A stretch of DNA of 64,000 nucleotides from Meiothermus sp. (GCF_026004115.1 NZ_BPIM01000001.1:2894501-2958500); one strand, 5' to 3'. Counted from the first letter of the stretch, positions 9,675 to 20,555 are shown. Program-made: numbers and translations. The notes: generated from the letters alone by a model not told the origin.

Positions 9675-10583
9675 CTATTTGGGCATGGTGCGGCGCAGTA
9701 AATCCTGGATAACCTGGGCTACCTGAACGCCCTCGAACTGGGCCTCTTCGGTCAGGAGCAGCCGGTGCGAGAGGGCGGGCATGGCTGCGCTGCGCAGGTC
9801 GTCCCAGTCTAAGTGGGCGCGGCCCGAGAGGTAGGCCAGGGCTCTGGCCAGGTTCAGCCAGGCTTTGGCCCCCCGGGGAGAAAGCCCCATGCGAAGATGC
9901 TTTTCTTCGCTGGCAAGCTGGGCGGTGTTGGCAATGGCCTCGAGCGCAGGCTGGCTCACCACCACCTGCCGCGATTCGGCGCGGGCCAGGAGCAAATCCA
10001 GCCCGGGCACCGGCTCCGGGTCGGCCGGCTCTTCGGAAAGAATTTTTATCCAGGTGGCCCGGGGGGGTGCCTGCACGGTAATTTTCGACATAAAACGGTC
10101 TAACTGCGCCTCCGGAAGGGGGTAGGTGCCCTCGAGTTCCAGGGGGTTCTGCGTGGCCAGCACGATAAAAGGCTCGGGCAGGCCATAGCGGATGCCGCTG
10201 ACGGTTACGCCGCGCTCCTGCATGGCTTCCAGGAGCGCCGACTGGGTTTTGGGGGTGGCCCGGTTGATCTCGTCGGCCAGCACCACCTGGGCAAAAATAG
10301 GCCCCTGGCGAAACACAAACTGCCCATCTTCCAGAATTTCGGTTCCGGTCACGTCGGCGGGCAGCAGGTCGGGGGTGAACTGGATGCGGCGGTAGGAAAG
10401 CCCGCTGGCCTCGGCAAAGGCTTTAGCCAACAGGGTTTTGCCCAGCCCCGGCAGCCCCTCCAATAGGGCATGGCCGCCCGCCACCGTGGTAGCCAGTAGT
10501 TCCCGTATAACCCGCTCCTGCCCAAACAAAACCCGCGAAAGTGCGGTTTGCAGGGCCGAAAGTTGGACTCGAGCCTCACTCAC
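9675..10583 (-). CDS. MoxR-family AAA+ ATPase
   Basis: This 302-residue protein has Walker A GLPGLGKT (about 42-49), Walker B VVLADEINRA, the MoxR signature TPKTQSALLEAMQE, sensor 1 VLATQNPLELEGTYPLPEAQLDRF, and a C-terminal AAA lid (LSPRGAKAWLNLARALA). MoxR ATPases act as chaperones that assemble metal or VWA-domain protein complexes. Usually a DUF58 and a VWA gene follow; here none is adjacent, although VWA proteins occur at 21243 and 41771. The start is the GTG at 10583, 6 bases after a TAGTAT box (10590-10595), i.e. leaderless. It may serve the adjacent molybdoenzyme-like gene, but that is only a guess from proximity. Confidence 0.88.
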   Translation of the reverse strand: MSEARVQLSALQTALSRVLFGQERVIRELLATTVAGGHALLEGLPGLGKTLLAKAFAEASGLSYRRIQFTPDLLPADVTGTEILEDGQFVFRQGPIFAQVVLADEINRATPKTQSALLEAMQERGVTVSGIRYGLPEPFIVLATQNPLELEGTYPLPEAQLDRFMSKITVQAPPRATWIKILSEEPADPEPVPGLDLLLARAESRQVVVSQPALEAIANTAQLASEEKHLRMGLSPRGAKAWLNLARALAYLSGRAHLDWDDLRSAAMPALSHRLLLTEEAQFEGVQVAQVIQDLLRRTMPK

Positions 10584-10683
10584 ATGCCTATACTACCCGC
10601 CGTATCCGGCCTGCGGGCAGGCTCCAATCCGCAATTTGGGTTTTTGGCTTGACCCCAGAGGTTCAGTTAAGGAGAATCTGACT

Positions 10684-11664
10684 GTGTGGATTCTGGGCAT
10701 AGACACCTCCTGCGACGATACCGGCGTGGGTCTGGTGCGAGACGGAAGCGTAGTGGTCAACCTGGTGGCCTCGCAAACCCTGCTGCACCAGCGCTATGGG
10801 GGGGTGGTGCCCGAGCTGGCCTCCCGCGAACACACCCAGGTGATTGATGGTTTGGTGCAGCAAGCACTTCTGGAGGGTGGGATTGAAGTTCCCCAACTCG
10901 ATTTGGTCGCGGCTACCCGGGGGCCGGGCCTGATTGGGGCCTTGCTGGTGGGTTATACCTATGGTAAAGGGCTGGCTTTTGCCCTGGGAAAGCCATTTGT
11001 TGCGGTGCATCACCTCGAGGGCCACATTTATGCAGCGCTGGCCGAACACCCCGAGGTCGAACCCCCATTCCTGGCCCTGATTGCCTCCGGTGGACATACC
11101 CACCTGTTCGAAGTGCCCGCCTGGGGAACCTACAGGCTGCTGGGGGCTACCCTGGACGATGCCGCCGGTGAAGCCTTCGACAAGTCGGCCCGGCTGTTGG
11201 GCCTGGGCTACCCCGGGGGGCCCGAAATAGAAAGACTGGCCCAACAAGGCGACGCCAGCAGGGTGCCCCTGGGGGTTCCACTACAGGGCCAGGAAGGCTT
11301 TGCCTTCAGTTTCTCGGGCCTGAAGACCGCTGTGGCCAGGGCCCTTGAAAAGGGCTATGCACCGGCCGACATTGCCGCCCGGTTCCAGCAAGTGGCGGTG
11401 GAGCATATCGCTCAGGTGGTGACCCGTGCGGCCCTGCACAGCGGCCTCAGAACGCTGCTGGTGACCGGAGGGGTAGCGCAAAATGCAGCGCTTAAAGCCC
11501 ACTTGCAGGCAGCTGGACTGCGAATTCTGTTTCCACCAAGGGGTCTGGCCACCGACAACGGAGCCATGATTGCCCTGGCAGCCTGGCGTACCCAGGCGCA
11601 GAACCCGCAAAACCAGCTCAACCTTCCAGCGGCGGCCTATCTGCCGCTGAGCCGCGCGCCTTGA
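10684..11664 (+). CDS. tsaD: tRNA N6-adenosine threonylcarbamoyltransferase TsaD
   Basis: The 326-residue enzyme transfers the threonylcarbamoyl group from threonylcarbamoyl-AMP to A37 of ANN-decoding tRNAs (t6A), working with TsaB and TsaE in the cytoplasm. Visible signatures are ILGIDTSCDDTGVGLV, YGGVVPELASREH, the iron-binding HHLEGH, LIASGGHTHL, LDDAAGEAFDKSA, LVTGGVAQNAAL and DNGAMIALAAW. All belong to the Kae1/Qri7/TsaD family. The GTG at 10684 is chosen because an AAGGAG site (10669-10674) precedes it; the longer open frame upstream is antisense to the MoxR gene. Neighbours are not other t6A genes. Confidence 0.96.
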   Translation: MWILGIDTSCDDTGVGLVRDGSVVVNLVASQTLLHQRYGGVVPELASREHTQVIDGLVQQALLEGGIEVPQLDLVAATRGPGLIGALLVGYTYGKGLAFALGKPFVAVHHLEGHIYAALAEHPEVEPPFLALIASGGHTHLFEVPAWGTYRLLGATLDDAAGEAFDKSARLLGLGYPGGPEIERLAQQGDASRVPLGVPLQGQEGFAFSFSGLKTAVARALEKGYAPADIAARFQQVAVEHIAQVVTRAALHSGLRTLLVTGGVAQNAALKAHLQAAGLRILFPPRGLATDNGAMIALAAWRTQAQNPQNQLNLPAAAYLPLSRAP

Positions 11665-11674
11665 GCCTTACGCC

Positions 11675-12361
11675 TTACTTCCGCAAAGCGATTAGCTCGG
11701 TAACGTTTTCACCCTCACGGGACTTTTGAATGCTTTTGACCAGCCCCACATTTTCGGCATACCAGCTGGTGCCCTGGCTTTCGAAGTTGAAGGGAATGCT
11801 GATGGGGCCAGCGTTGGCCCGCATTCGGGTGGCAAAGGTGGTCTGGAGTTTGTAGGCCGTAAAACGACCCGCAGGGGTGCTGACGTTTTCCAGGGCCAAA
11901 ACCCGGTAGGTGGTCTCGAGGGTTCCGCTAATGTTAAAGCGCAAAGGCCCTTGTTGACCGGTTCCACGTACTTCAATTACCAGCCTCCAGCTATTGCCCA
12001 CTGCCCAGGTGTCGTAGTCGGGTATGGCGACTCCGGTTACCTTGACCACCTCGAGGTCGTAGCTAACCGGCTGCCCTCCCGCCTCGACCCGGTTGCTCCC
12101 ACTGCCGCCGAAATCTACTGGGAAGATGCCTTCAAGGGTACAACGGTATTTCATTTCCTCCCTACCACCCGCAGTCTGGCGAACCTGGGTAAAGCCGCCA
12201 TCGGTGATGTTGGTCTTGCGGATCGAATAGGTGCTACCGCGTTCTCCGGTAACCCGGTACTGCCATTCCCAGCTCGGCCTGGTCGGTGAAAAAGGTTGGT
12301 CACAAAGCTGAGCCAGGCCTGGACTGCCCAGCAGAAATAGCATGAACAATACCCGGAACAT
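11675..12361 (-). CDS. Secreted protein of unknown function (DUF3108-like)
   Basis: The 228-residue product has a Sec signal peptide (MFRVLFMLFLLGSPGLAQ) and a mature beta-rich domain with two Cys (LCDQPF, YRCTLEG) that could form a disulfide. A segment reading LALENVSTPAGRFTAYKLQT resembles the conserved part of DUF3108-type periplasmic proteins (V.TPAG.F....L). It is convergent with tsaD, with 10 bases between stops. Its 5' side faces secA across a long intergenic region holding repeat copy A. The function is unknown. Confidence 0.7.
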   Translation of the reverse strand: MFRVLFMLFLLGSPGLAQLCDQPFSPTRPSWEWQYRVTGERGSTYSIRKTNITDGGFTQVRQTAGGREEMKYRCTLEGIFPVDFGGSGSNRVEAGGQPVSYDLEVVKVTGVAIPDYDTWAVGNSWRLVIEVRGTGQQGPLRFNISGTLETTYRVLALENVSTPAGRFTAYKLQTTFATRMRANAGPISIPFNFESQGTSWYAENVGLVKSIQKSREGENVTELIALRK

Positions 12362-12397
12362 ATCCAGAGTGTATAAAAATCTGGTCAGCGAAATGTT

Positions 12398-12677
12398 ATA
12401 CCGGATTCAAAAAGATAATCATCCAAACCAAAGACCCCCAGAGGCTATCTTTTCGAATCCTAGAGCACTCCCTTCCAAGGGGCGGTATCGCCCTCCGCTA
12501 CGCGGATAACTTCCAAGGGGCGGTATCGCCCTCCGCTACGCGGATAACTTCCAAGGGGCGGTATCGCCCTCCGCTACGCGGATAACTTCCAAGGGGCGGT
12601 ATCGCCCTCCGCTACGCGGATAACTTCGGCCCTGTTAGTTCGCCGCCATCCGGCACCGAACTAACCGAATCTGGTAT
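12398..12677 (+). repeat. MITE-like element, copy A (largest, with four 38-bp cassettes)
   Basis: It is bounded by ATACCGGATTC (12398-12408) and GAATCTGGTAT (12667-12677), an imperfect terminal inverted repeat with one mismatch. Inside are a left hairpin (GATTCaAAAAGATA paired with TATCTTTTcGAATC), four tandem cassettes (12473-12624) and a right hairpin (GTTAGTTCG paired with CGAACTAAC). Copies B-F lie at 25412, 28661, 37252, 58649 and 59674. It fills most of the intergenic space between the divergent gene at 12361 and secA. The remainder, to about 12890, shows no gene. Confidence 0.88.
12473..12624 (+). repeat. Four perfect tandem copies of a 38-bp cassette
   Basis: The copies occupy 12473-12510, 12511-12548, 12549-12586 and 12587-12624. 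Each begins TTCCAAGGGGCGGTATCGCC and ends GCTACGCGGATAAC. Within one unit, GGGCG/CGCCC (loop GTAT) and TCCGC/GCGGA (loop TAC) can each form a hairpin. The same unit occurs once in repeat copy D, and as one full plus one shortened (36-bp) unit in copy B. Confidence 0.95.
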
Positions 12678-12894
12678 TGGAATCTGGTTGGGAGCTTTCT
12701 GTGGGTATTCCAGGGAAGAACGGTTTCTGGCTTTTCTGTGGTGCCTACAATCAAATCAGTTGAACTCCAAGTGGCATTTCGAATAATGTACTTGTTCTGT
12801 CTATGACAGAAGATTTCTCACGCTGCATAGCTGGATTCTTGTGAAGAGCGCTCTAAAGTACCCAAATACCCCATTCATTCTCATTCAGACAGGG

Positions 12895-12900
12895 TACAAT
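12895..12900 (+). promoter_or_regulatory. -10 box candidate for secA
   Basis: TACAAT lies 11 bases before the chosen secA ATG, giving a predicted transcript start at about 12906 and a very short or absent leader. No good -35 match is visible at 16-18 bases. Confidence 0.45.
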
Positions 12901-12911
12901 CGCGTTTGGAT

Positions 12912-15941
<3,030 letters not shown>

Positions 15942-16012
15942 CCCTGCGCTATCTGCTCACGATGTTCGCGCGCGGTAGGTTTGGTTTGGGTCTGGACGTA
16001 CACTAAAGAAGC

Positions 16013-16888
16013 ATGTTGAGCCGACGGCGCTTCCTGACCCTGCTTGGCCTGGGGGGGGTGGCTTTTTCAGGCGCGAGCGCGCTGGCGGTTGGCAGCAGCT
16101 TCCAGTTTCAGATTAACCGCCATCGCCGGGTCTTGCCCGGACTTGACCGACCTTTGCGGGTGGTTCAGCTGAGCGACCTGCACTATGGTTTCTGGGTACA
16201 CGCGGCCTCGGTGCAGGCCTGGGTACGGGCGGCCAACGCCGAAAAGCCCGACCTGGTGGTCATTACCGGTGACCTGGTCGAGTCCGGGTTGCGCCTGGAA
16301 TGGCTCAAGGGCTTCTACCGCGCAGCCAGTCCCGACCTGCAGGGTTTGCTGTCGGCCCTGGGCGGGCTGCGGGCCCCGCTGGGGGTGTTTGCCATCTGGG
16401 GCAACCACGATAACGGGCTGCCCCAGGTCAAGCGATACCTGGGCGCACAGTTGCCCAAACATGGGGTAGGCGTGCTCACCAACCAGGGTTTGTGGGTGCG
16501 CGACGACCTGTACCTGAGTGGGGTAGACGACTACTGGGCCGAGGAAGCCAACCCCAAAGCTTCCCTGGATGGCTATCGCAAGGGCAAGGCTAGCCTGGCC
16601 CTGGTGCATAACCCCGATTTTTGGGATTTTTACCAGGATTTGCCGGTTCATCTGGCGCTGAGCGGACATACCCATGGAGGACAGGTTTACCTGCCGGGTA
16701 TTGGGGCCCCCTGGACCCCCTCGCACTACCAACAGGCCTACTTGGGGGGTTGGTACAGCCCGGGTCTTGGCCCGGCCTCCCCTCCGGTTCCAGGGTTTGT
16801 CTCGCGGGGGCTGGGCATGACCGTGCTCCCTCTGCGTATAAACGCCCCAGCCGAACTCGTGGTGTTTGACTTCATTCCCGAGGGCTAA
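16013..16888 (+). CDS. Tat-exported metallophosphoesterase
   Basis: The 291-residue protein begins MLSRRRFLTLLGLGG, a twin-arginine motif followed by a hydrophobic stretch, so it is probably exported folded with metals bound. The calcineurin-like phosphoesterase motifs are complete: SDLHYG, TGDLVES, WGNHD and SGHTHGGQ, providing Asp, His and Asn ligands for a two-metal centre. It resembles the YkuE/YpbG group, whose members act on phospholipid-type or nucleotide phosphoesters. A TACACT box (15999-16004) lies 8 bases before the ATG. The next gene is a paralogue without the Tat signal, 21 bases downstream. Confidence 0.9.
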   Translation: MLSRRRFLTLLGLGGVAFSGASALAVGSSFQFQINRHRRVLPGLDRPLRVVQLSDLHYGFWVHAASVQAWVRAANAEKPDLVVITGDLVESGLRLEWLKGFYRAASPDLQGLLSALGGLRAPLGVFAIWGNHDNGLPQVKRYLGAQLPKHGVGVLTNQGLWVRDDLYLSGVDDYWAEEANPKASLDGYRKGKASLALVHNPDFWDFYQDLPVHLALSGHTHGGQVYLPGIGAPWTPSHYQQAYLGGWYSPGLGPASPPVPGFVSRGLGMTVLPLRINAPAELVVFDFIPEG

Positions 16889-16909
16889 AACTTTCGGTAG
16901 GATAACGGG

Positions 16910-17719
16910 GTGATTTTCAGCTACGCCTTCACCGTCCAGCATTACCGGCGCGCCTTGCGGGGCCTGCAGGCGCCCATGCGGGTCGCCCATCTTTCCGATC
17001 TGCATATCGGGTTTTTTATCCGCCGGGGCTCTGTGAAGCGCTGGGTAGAGGCCACCCTGGCCGAGCGCCCCGACCTGATTGTAATCACCGGCGACCTCAC
17101 CGATTCGGGCCGCCGGCATCAGGTGTTGCCGACCCTCGAGGAACTCGGCGGGCTAGAAGCCCCCCTGGGCACCTGGGCGGTCTGGGGCAACCACGATTAC
17201 CGTTTTAATGGATACCAACCCAAGAACCCCCCCGAAGGTGAACTGTCCAATAGATCGAAAGCAAACCCCCCTCGAGTGCCCATGGTGCCGCCCCTCGAGC
17301 TCGAGCAGCACCTCAATCAACAGGGTATTCGTCTACTTCATAACCAGGGGGTTCAACTCAGGGAAGACCTGTATCTGGCCGGGGTGGAAGATTGGTGGCA
17401 CGGCGAACCCAGTGTAGCTCAGGCGCTGGCAAAAAAGCCCGATTCTTCGGCTACTCTGCTGATCTGCCACAACCCGGACTATCTGTACCAGGTGCCCAGA
17501 TCCGTGGACCTTACCCTGTGCGGTCATACCCACGGCGGGCAGGTGGTGCTGCCCTGGTATGGCCCTGCCTTCACTTCCTCGAGCTATGGCCAGCAGTTCG
17601 CCGGGGGTTGGGTAAACGAGCCCGTTCCGGCGTATATTTCCAGGGGCCTGGGTTTGTCCACTGCGCCCATCCGGGTGGCCTGCCCGGCGGAACTGGCCAT
17701 TCACGATTTTGTGCCCTAA
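16910..17719 (+). CDS. Metallophosphoesterase, non-Tat paralogue
   Basis: The 269-residue protein starts at a GTG (16910) 21 bases after the previous gene and carries the same motif set: LSDLHIG, TGDLTDSG, WGNHDY and CGHTHGGQ. It lacks an N-terminal signal, so it should act on the cytoplasmic side. It has an insertion after GNHD (about residues 98-125) absent from the upstream paralogue. Tandem arrangement and similarity point to duplication followed by relocation of one copy. The substrate is unknown for both. It is convergent with tyrA (16 bases between stops). Confidence 0.88.
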   Translation: MIFSYAFTVQHYRRALRGLQAPMRVAHLSDLHIGFFIRRGSVKRWVEATLAERPDLIVITGDLTDSGRRHQVLPTLEELGGLEAPLGTWAVWGNHDYRFNGYQPKNPPEGELSNRSKANPPRVPMVPPLELEQHLNQQGIRLLHNQGVQLREDLYLAGVEDWWHGEPSVAQALAKKPDSSATLLICHNPDYLYQVPRSVDLTLCGHTHGGQVVLPWYGPAFTSSSYGQQFAGGWVNEPVPAYISRGLGLSTAPIRVACPAELAIHDFVP

Positions 17720-17735
17720 AATCGAGTGGCCCTTC

Positions 17736-18818
17736 TCAACGCACTTTGTAGCCGATGCCCTCCAGAATTTGGCGGGCCTCTTCGCGCTCTTCAGGGGTGG
17801 CAAAGCCCATGCGGATGGCCCCCCCTTCGTCGCGGATGGCCAGAACCTCGAAATTTTTAATGTTGACCCCGGCGTTGCCCAGCGCCGTGGAGACCGTAGC
17901 AATCTGCCCTGGTTTATCGGGTACCTGAACCACCAGCTCATTCATCACCGGCAGCAGGCTGCGTTTGACGATGGGCAGCGAATCGCGGGTGCGTTTGGCC
18001 TCCAGGGCGGTCTCTAGCAAGGCTTCGGGGGCCTCGAGCTGGTTTTCCAGCTCCAGCATGACCGCCCGCAGGTCTTCGATGGCCTCGCGCAGGGCCTCTT
18101 TGTTGGCCACCACCATGTCCCGGCTCATGCGGGGAGAACCTGAGGCCACCCGGGTCAGGTCGCGAAAGCCGCCTGCGGCCAGGAACATGAGCAGGTCTTG
18201 ATGCGGGTCCTGCGCAACCAGCCGGTTGAGCCCCACCGCCAGCAGATAGGGCAGGTGCGAGATGCGGGCCACCAGGCGGTCGTGCAACGCAGGGGCGATT
18301 TCCAGGGGGTAAGCGCCCAGGTTCTGCACCAACTCGCGCAGTTTGCACAGTGCAGTGGGGTCGGTGTTGCCATGAGGGGTTATGACCCAGACGGCATTCT
18401 GCAACAACCCCGCATGGGCCGCCTCCACGCCGGCTTTCTCGCTGCCCGCCATCGGGTGCGAACCTACAAAGTTGGGCAGCACGCCCGTAAGGGCCTCCAC
18501 AACCGGCCCCTTGACGCTGCCCACATCGGTCCAGAGGGTGTGTGGGCCGGAAAAGCGAGCCAGCTTCTGGCCCTCGTTTACCAGTACCCCCACCGGGGCA
18601 GCCAGCACCCCCAGGTCAAGTTCGCTCACCCACTCACCCAGCGAGGCGTGAACCTTGTCCACCACCTGAAGAGCCAGGGCGTCCTCGAGCGCCCGGGGGT
18701 CGGGGTCGTAGGCATGAATCTCTTCGGCCAGGAAACGCTCGCGCATTCCCAAAGCCAGGCTGCCGCCCAACAAGCCGATGCCAAAAATACCGACTTTGCC
18801 AAACAGAGGCTTCATCAT
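17736..18818 (-). CDS. tyrA: Prephenate dehydrogenase (TyrA) with C-terminal ACT domain
   Basis: The enzyme oxidatively decarboxylates prephenate to 4-hydroxyphenylpyruvate with NAD(P)+, the committed step to tyrosine. The 360-residue product has a Rossmann motif VGIFGIGLLGGSLALG near the N terminus, DVGSVKGPV and SHPMAGSEKAGVEAA in the catalytic domain, and ISHLPYLLAVGLNRLV in the helical dimer domain. It ends in an ACT domain (VPDKPGQIATVSTALGNAGVNIKNFEVL) that normally binds the end product tyrosine. It follows aroF by 64 bases on the same strand, so it is likely co-transcribed and under the attenuator upstream of aroF. No clear ribosome site is seen; two ATGs (18818, 18815) are adjacent. 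Confidence 0.94.
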   Translation of the reverse strand: MMKPLFGKVGIFGIGLLGGSLALGMRERFLAEEIHAYDPDPRALEDALALQVVDKVHASLGEWVSELDLGVLAAPVGVLVNEGQKLARFSGPHTLWTDVGSVKGPVVEALTGVLPNFVGSHPMAGSEKAGVEAAHAGLLQNAVWVITPHGNTDPTALCKLRELVQNLGAYPLEIAPALHDRLVARISHLPYLLAVGLNRLVAQDPHQDLLMFLAAGGFRDLTRVASGSPRMSRDMVVANKEALREAIEDLRAVMLELENQLEAPEALLETALEAKRTRDSLPIVKRSLLPVMNELVVQVPDKPGQIATVSTALGNAGVNIKNFEVLAIRDEGGAIRMGFATPEEREEARQILEGIGYKVR

Positions 18819-18882
18819 AAAAATGTCGCAAGTTCAGGGTCAGAGGACTGGGGGCAATGGGTAAATCGCTATTGGCGGCGGT

Positions 18883-19920
18883 TCAGGCGGGCTCGAGTTC
18901 CTGTGTCAACCGGCGCCCCAGGGCAGGCAGGAGGGCCCTGACCTTGCGCATCATATCGGCGAACTGGCTTTCGGTGAGTTGCTGGGCCGCGTCGGACTGG
19001 GCTTTTTCGGGCTCGGGGTGGGTTTCCACAATCAGCCCATCGGCCCCGGCGGCCAGGCCCGCCAGCGCCAGCGAAGTCACCCAGTCGCGCTTGCCGGCTG
19101 CGTGGGAGGGGTCTATCCAGACCGGAAGGTGCGTCCAGCTCTTAAGCACCGGCACCGCCGAGACGTCCAGGGTGAAGCGGGTGGACTTCTCGAAGGTGCG
19201 GATACCGCGCTCGACCAAGATGAGCTGCATGTTGCCCTGGGCCAGCACGTACTCTGCCGACATCAAGAACTCCTCCAGGGTCATGCTCATGCCTCGCTTG
19301 AGCATGACGGCCCGCCCCGACCTGCCCGCCGCTTGCAGCAGGGCGAAGTTCTGCGCGTTGCGGGCGCCAATTTGCAGCACATCGGCATAGGTGGCCACCA
19401 GCTCTACCTGCTCCGGCGAAACCACCTCGGTCACGATGGGCAGACCAGTCTGGCGACGGGCTTCAGCCAGGATTTCCAGCCCTTCTTGGCCCATGCCCTG
19501 AAAGCTGTAGGGCGAGGTGCGGGGCTTGAAAGCGCCGCCCCGGAGCATCTGGGCGCCGTGCTTCTTGACATAGCGGGCAGCGGTAAGGGTTTGCTCCAGG
19601 CTTTCCACCCCGCAGGGCCCGGCGGCTATGAGCACCTCGCCCCCGCCTGTAGCGCCGCTGTTCCAGCGCAAAACTGTGGGCCTGGGCGAGACCTCGAGCG
19701 AAGCCAGCTTGTAGGGCTTGGAGATGGGAATCACGTCCTGCACGGCAGAAAGTGCGCGAAAATGATCCAAGAGCTCCGGGGTAGGCCCCTTGCCGATGGC
19801 CCCAATCAGGGTGGTGTGCTCGCCCTCAGAGACGTGGGGCCGGTAGCCGACCCGTCGCACTTCTGCCACCACCGACTCGATCTCCTGAGGCCCCGAACCA
19901 TGTTTCAGAATAATTAGCAT
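18883..19920 (-). CDS. aroF: 3-deoxy-7-phosphoheptulonate (DAHP) synthase, type I-beta
   Basis: The enzyme condenses phosphoenolpyruvate and erythrose 4-phosphate, the first step of the shikimate pathway. The start at 19920 is set by a perfect AAGGAGG site; longer frames run into the terminator. The 345-residue product has an N-terminal ferredoxin-like regulatory domain (MLIILKHGSGPQEIESVVAE), as in Thermotoga-type enzymes, which senses Tyr or Phe there. The TIM barrel follows, with GPCGVES, RGGAFKPRTSPYSFQG, QIGARNAQNF, VERGIRTFE, WIDPSHAAGKR (metal His) and VETHPEPEKAQSDAAQQL. tyrA follows. Regulation is probably dual: feedback through the N-terminal domain and attenuation by the leader peptide and terminator at 19941-20078. 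Confidence 0.95.
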   Translation of the reverse strand: MLIILKHGSGPQEIESVVAEVRRVGYRPHVSEGEHTTLIGAIGKGPTPELLDHFRALSAVQDVIPISKPYKLASLEVSPRPTVLRWNSGATGGGEVLIAAGPCGVESLEQTLTAARYVKKHGAQMLRGGAFKPRTSPYSFQGMGQEGLEILAEARRQTGLPIVTEVVSPEQVELVATYADVLQIGARNAQNFALLQAAGRSGRAVMLKRGMSMTLEEFLMSAEYVLAQGNMQLILVERGIRTFEKSTRFTLDVSAVPVLKSWTHLPVWIDPSHAAGKRDWVTSLALAGLAAGADGLIVETHPEPEKAQSDAAQQLTESQFADMMRKVRALLPALGRRLTQELEPA

Positions 19921-19940
19921 TGCTTTTCCTCCTTGCACAC

Positions 19941-19974
19941 AAAAAACTTCCGGGGATTTGGAACTCCCCGGAAG
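19941..19974 (-). terminator. Intrinsic terminator in the aroF leader (candidate attenuator)
   Basis: On the minus strand CTTCCGGGGA (19974-19965) pairs perfectly with TCCCCGGAAG (19956-19947) across an 8-base loop and is followed directly by TTTTTT (19946-19941). It lies between the stop of the leader peptide (19992) and the aroF ribosome site, so it would stop transcription before aroF. An alternative pairing of CCCCG in the leader (20010-20006) with CGGGG of the 5' arm could prevent it. Confidence 0.88.
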
Positions 19975-19991
19975 CATGGTGCGCTAAACGC

Positions 19992-20078
19992 CTACACAGA
20001 CCCCACGGGGCGAATGGGCCAATAAAAATACCCAAAAAAGCAGGTATTTTGTCTGGCGAAACCCCTCGAGGTCTGCAT
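19992..20078 (-). CDS. aroF leader peptide with clustered Phe/Tyr/Trp codons
   Basis: This short ORF encodes 28 residues, starting ATG and ending TAG. Residues 13-21 read CFFGYFYWP, so six of seven consecutive codons (14-20) are for Phe, Tyr or Trp; one more Phe is at residue 7. The ATG lies 9 bases after a TACACT -10 box, so the message is essentially leaderless and needs no ribosome site. The stop is 17 bases upstream of the terminator stem. Position, aromatic run and terminator together match the layout of ribosome-mediated attenuators such as the pheA leader of enterobacteria. Sensing of all three aromatic charged tRNAs is inferred. Confidence 0.8.
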   Translation of the reverse strand: MQTSRGFARQNTCFFGYFYWPIRPVGSV

Positions 20079-20087
20079 ATGCCGATG

Positions 20088-20117
20088 AGTGTAATGGGGT
20101 TCGCGCAAAACTGTCAA
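20088..20117 (-). promoter_or_regulatory. Promoter of the aroF-tyrA transcript
   Basis: TTGACA (20117-20112) and TACACT (20093-20088) are separated by 18 bases on the minus strand. The predicted transcript start is at about 20080, right at the leader-peptide ATG. It is the best sigma-70-type match seen in the window. Confidence 0.75.
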
Positions 20118-20120
20118 TCC

Positions 20121-20522
20121 TCAGCGCATGGGTGTAATGGCCAGGGTGCAGCGCGAGATGCAGACCAGACGCCCCTCTTGGTCGCGGATTTCGATGCTCC
20201 AGACAGCGGTGGTGCGCCCCGAGTGAAGAGGGGTTCCGGTAGCCGTCACCTTGCCGGACTGCATCGAGCGCAGGTGATTGGCGTTGATTTCCAGCCCGAA
20301 GCTGGTGTAGCCCTCCGGTGCAGCCAGGTAGGCCCCAATGCTGGCGACGGTCTCGGCCAATGCCACCGAGGCCCCGCCATGCAGGTAGCCGAAGGGCTGG
20401 TGCAGCCGGGGGGTCACCTCCATTTCGGCCACCACTTTCTGTGACGATGCTTCTAGAATCTGAATGCCCAGGGTCTTGACCAGGGTGTCGCGCTCTAACC
20501 GGGTGGGGTCTATCTTGCTCAT
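20121..20522 (-). CDS. PaaI/MenI-type hotdog-fold acyl-CoA thioesterase
   Basis: The 133-residue protein has the hotdog signature GYLHGGASVALAETVAS (central helix with the catalytic acid) and the usual length of the PaaI/YdiI family. These tetrameric enzymes hydrolyse aromatic acyl-CoA thioesters such as 1,4-dihydroxy-2-naphthoyl-CoA (menaquinone pathway) or phenylacetyl-CoA derivatives. Which of these applies cannot be told from the sequence. The start is 6 bases after a TAGGCT box (20529-20534), i.e. leaderless. It ends 4 bases before the -35 box of the aroF promoter. Confidence 0.85.
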   Translation of the reverse strand: MSKIDPTRLERDTLVKTLGIQILEASSQKVVAEMEVTPRLHQPFGYLHGGASVALAETVASIGAYLAAPEGYTSFGLEINANHLRSMQSGKVTATGTPLHSGRTTAVWSIEIRDQEGRLVCISRCTLAITPMR

Positions 20523-20555
20523 GGCCCTAGCCTACCCAAGAAGCTAAAAACCTGC

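Noticed and set aside
10438-10683. N-terminal extension of TsaD
   Set aside because: It is antisense to the MoxR gene, is not similar to the family, and an AAGGAG site defines the GTG at 10684.
12473-12624. 38-bp tandem repeats as a CRISPR array
   Set aside because: The units are directly adjacent with no variable spacers, and no cas genes are present.
18979-19917. 312-codon frame antisense to aroF
   Set aside because: The DAHP synthase motifs on the minus strand are complete; this frame is a shadow.
19921-20080. T-box or metabolite riboswitch upstream of aroF
   Set aside because: No T-box consensus and no aptamer-like architecture; the 28-codon aromatic ORF explains the leader better.
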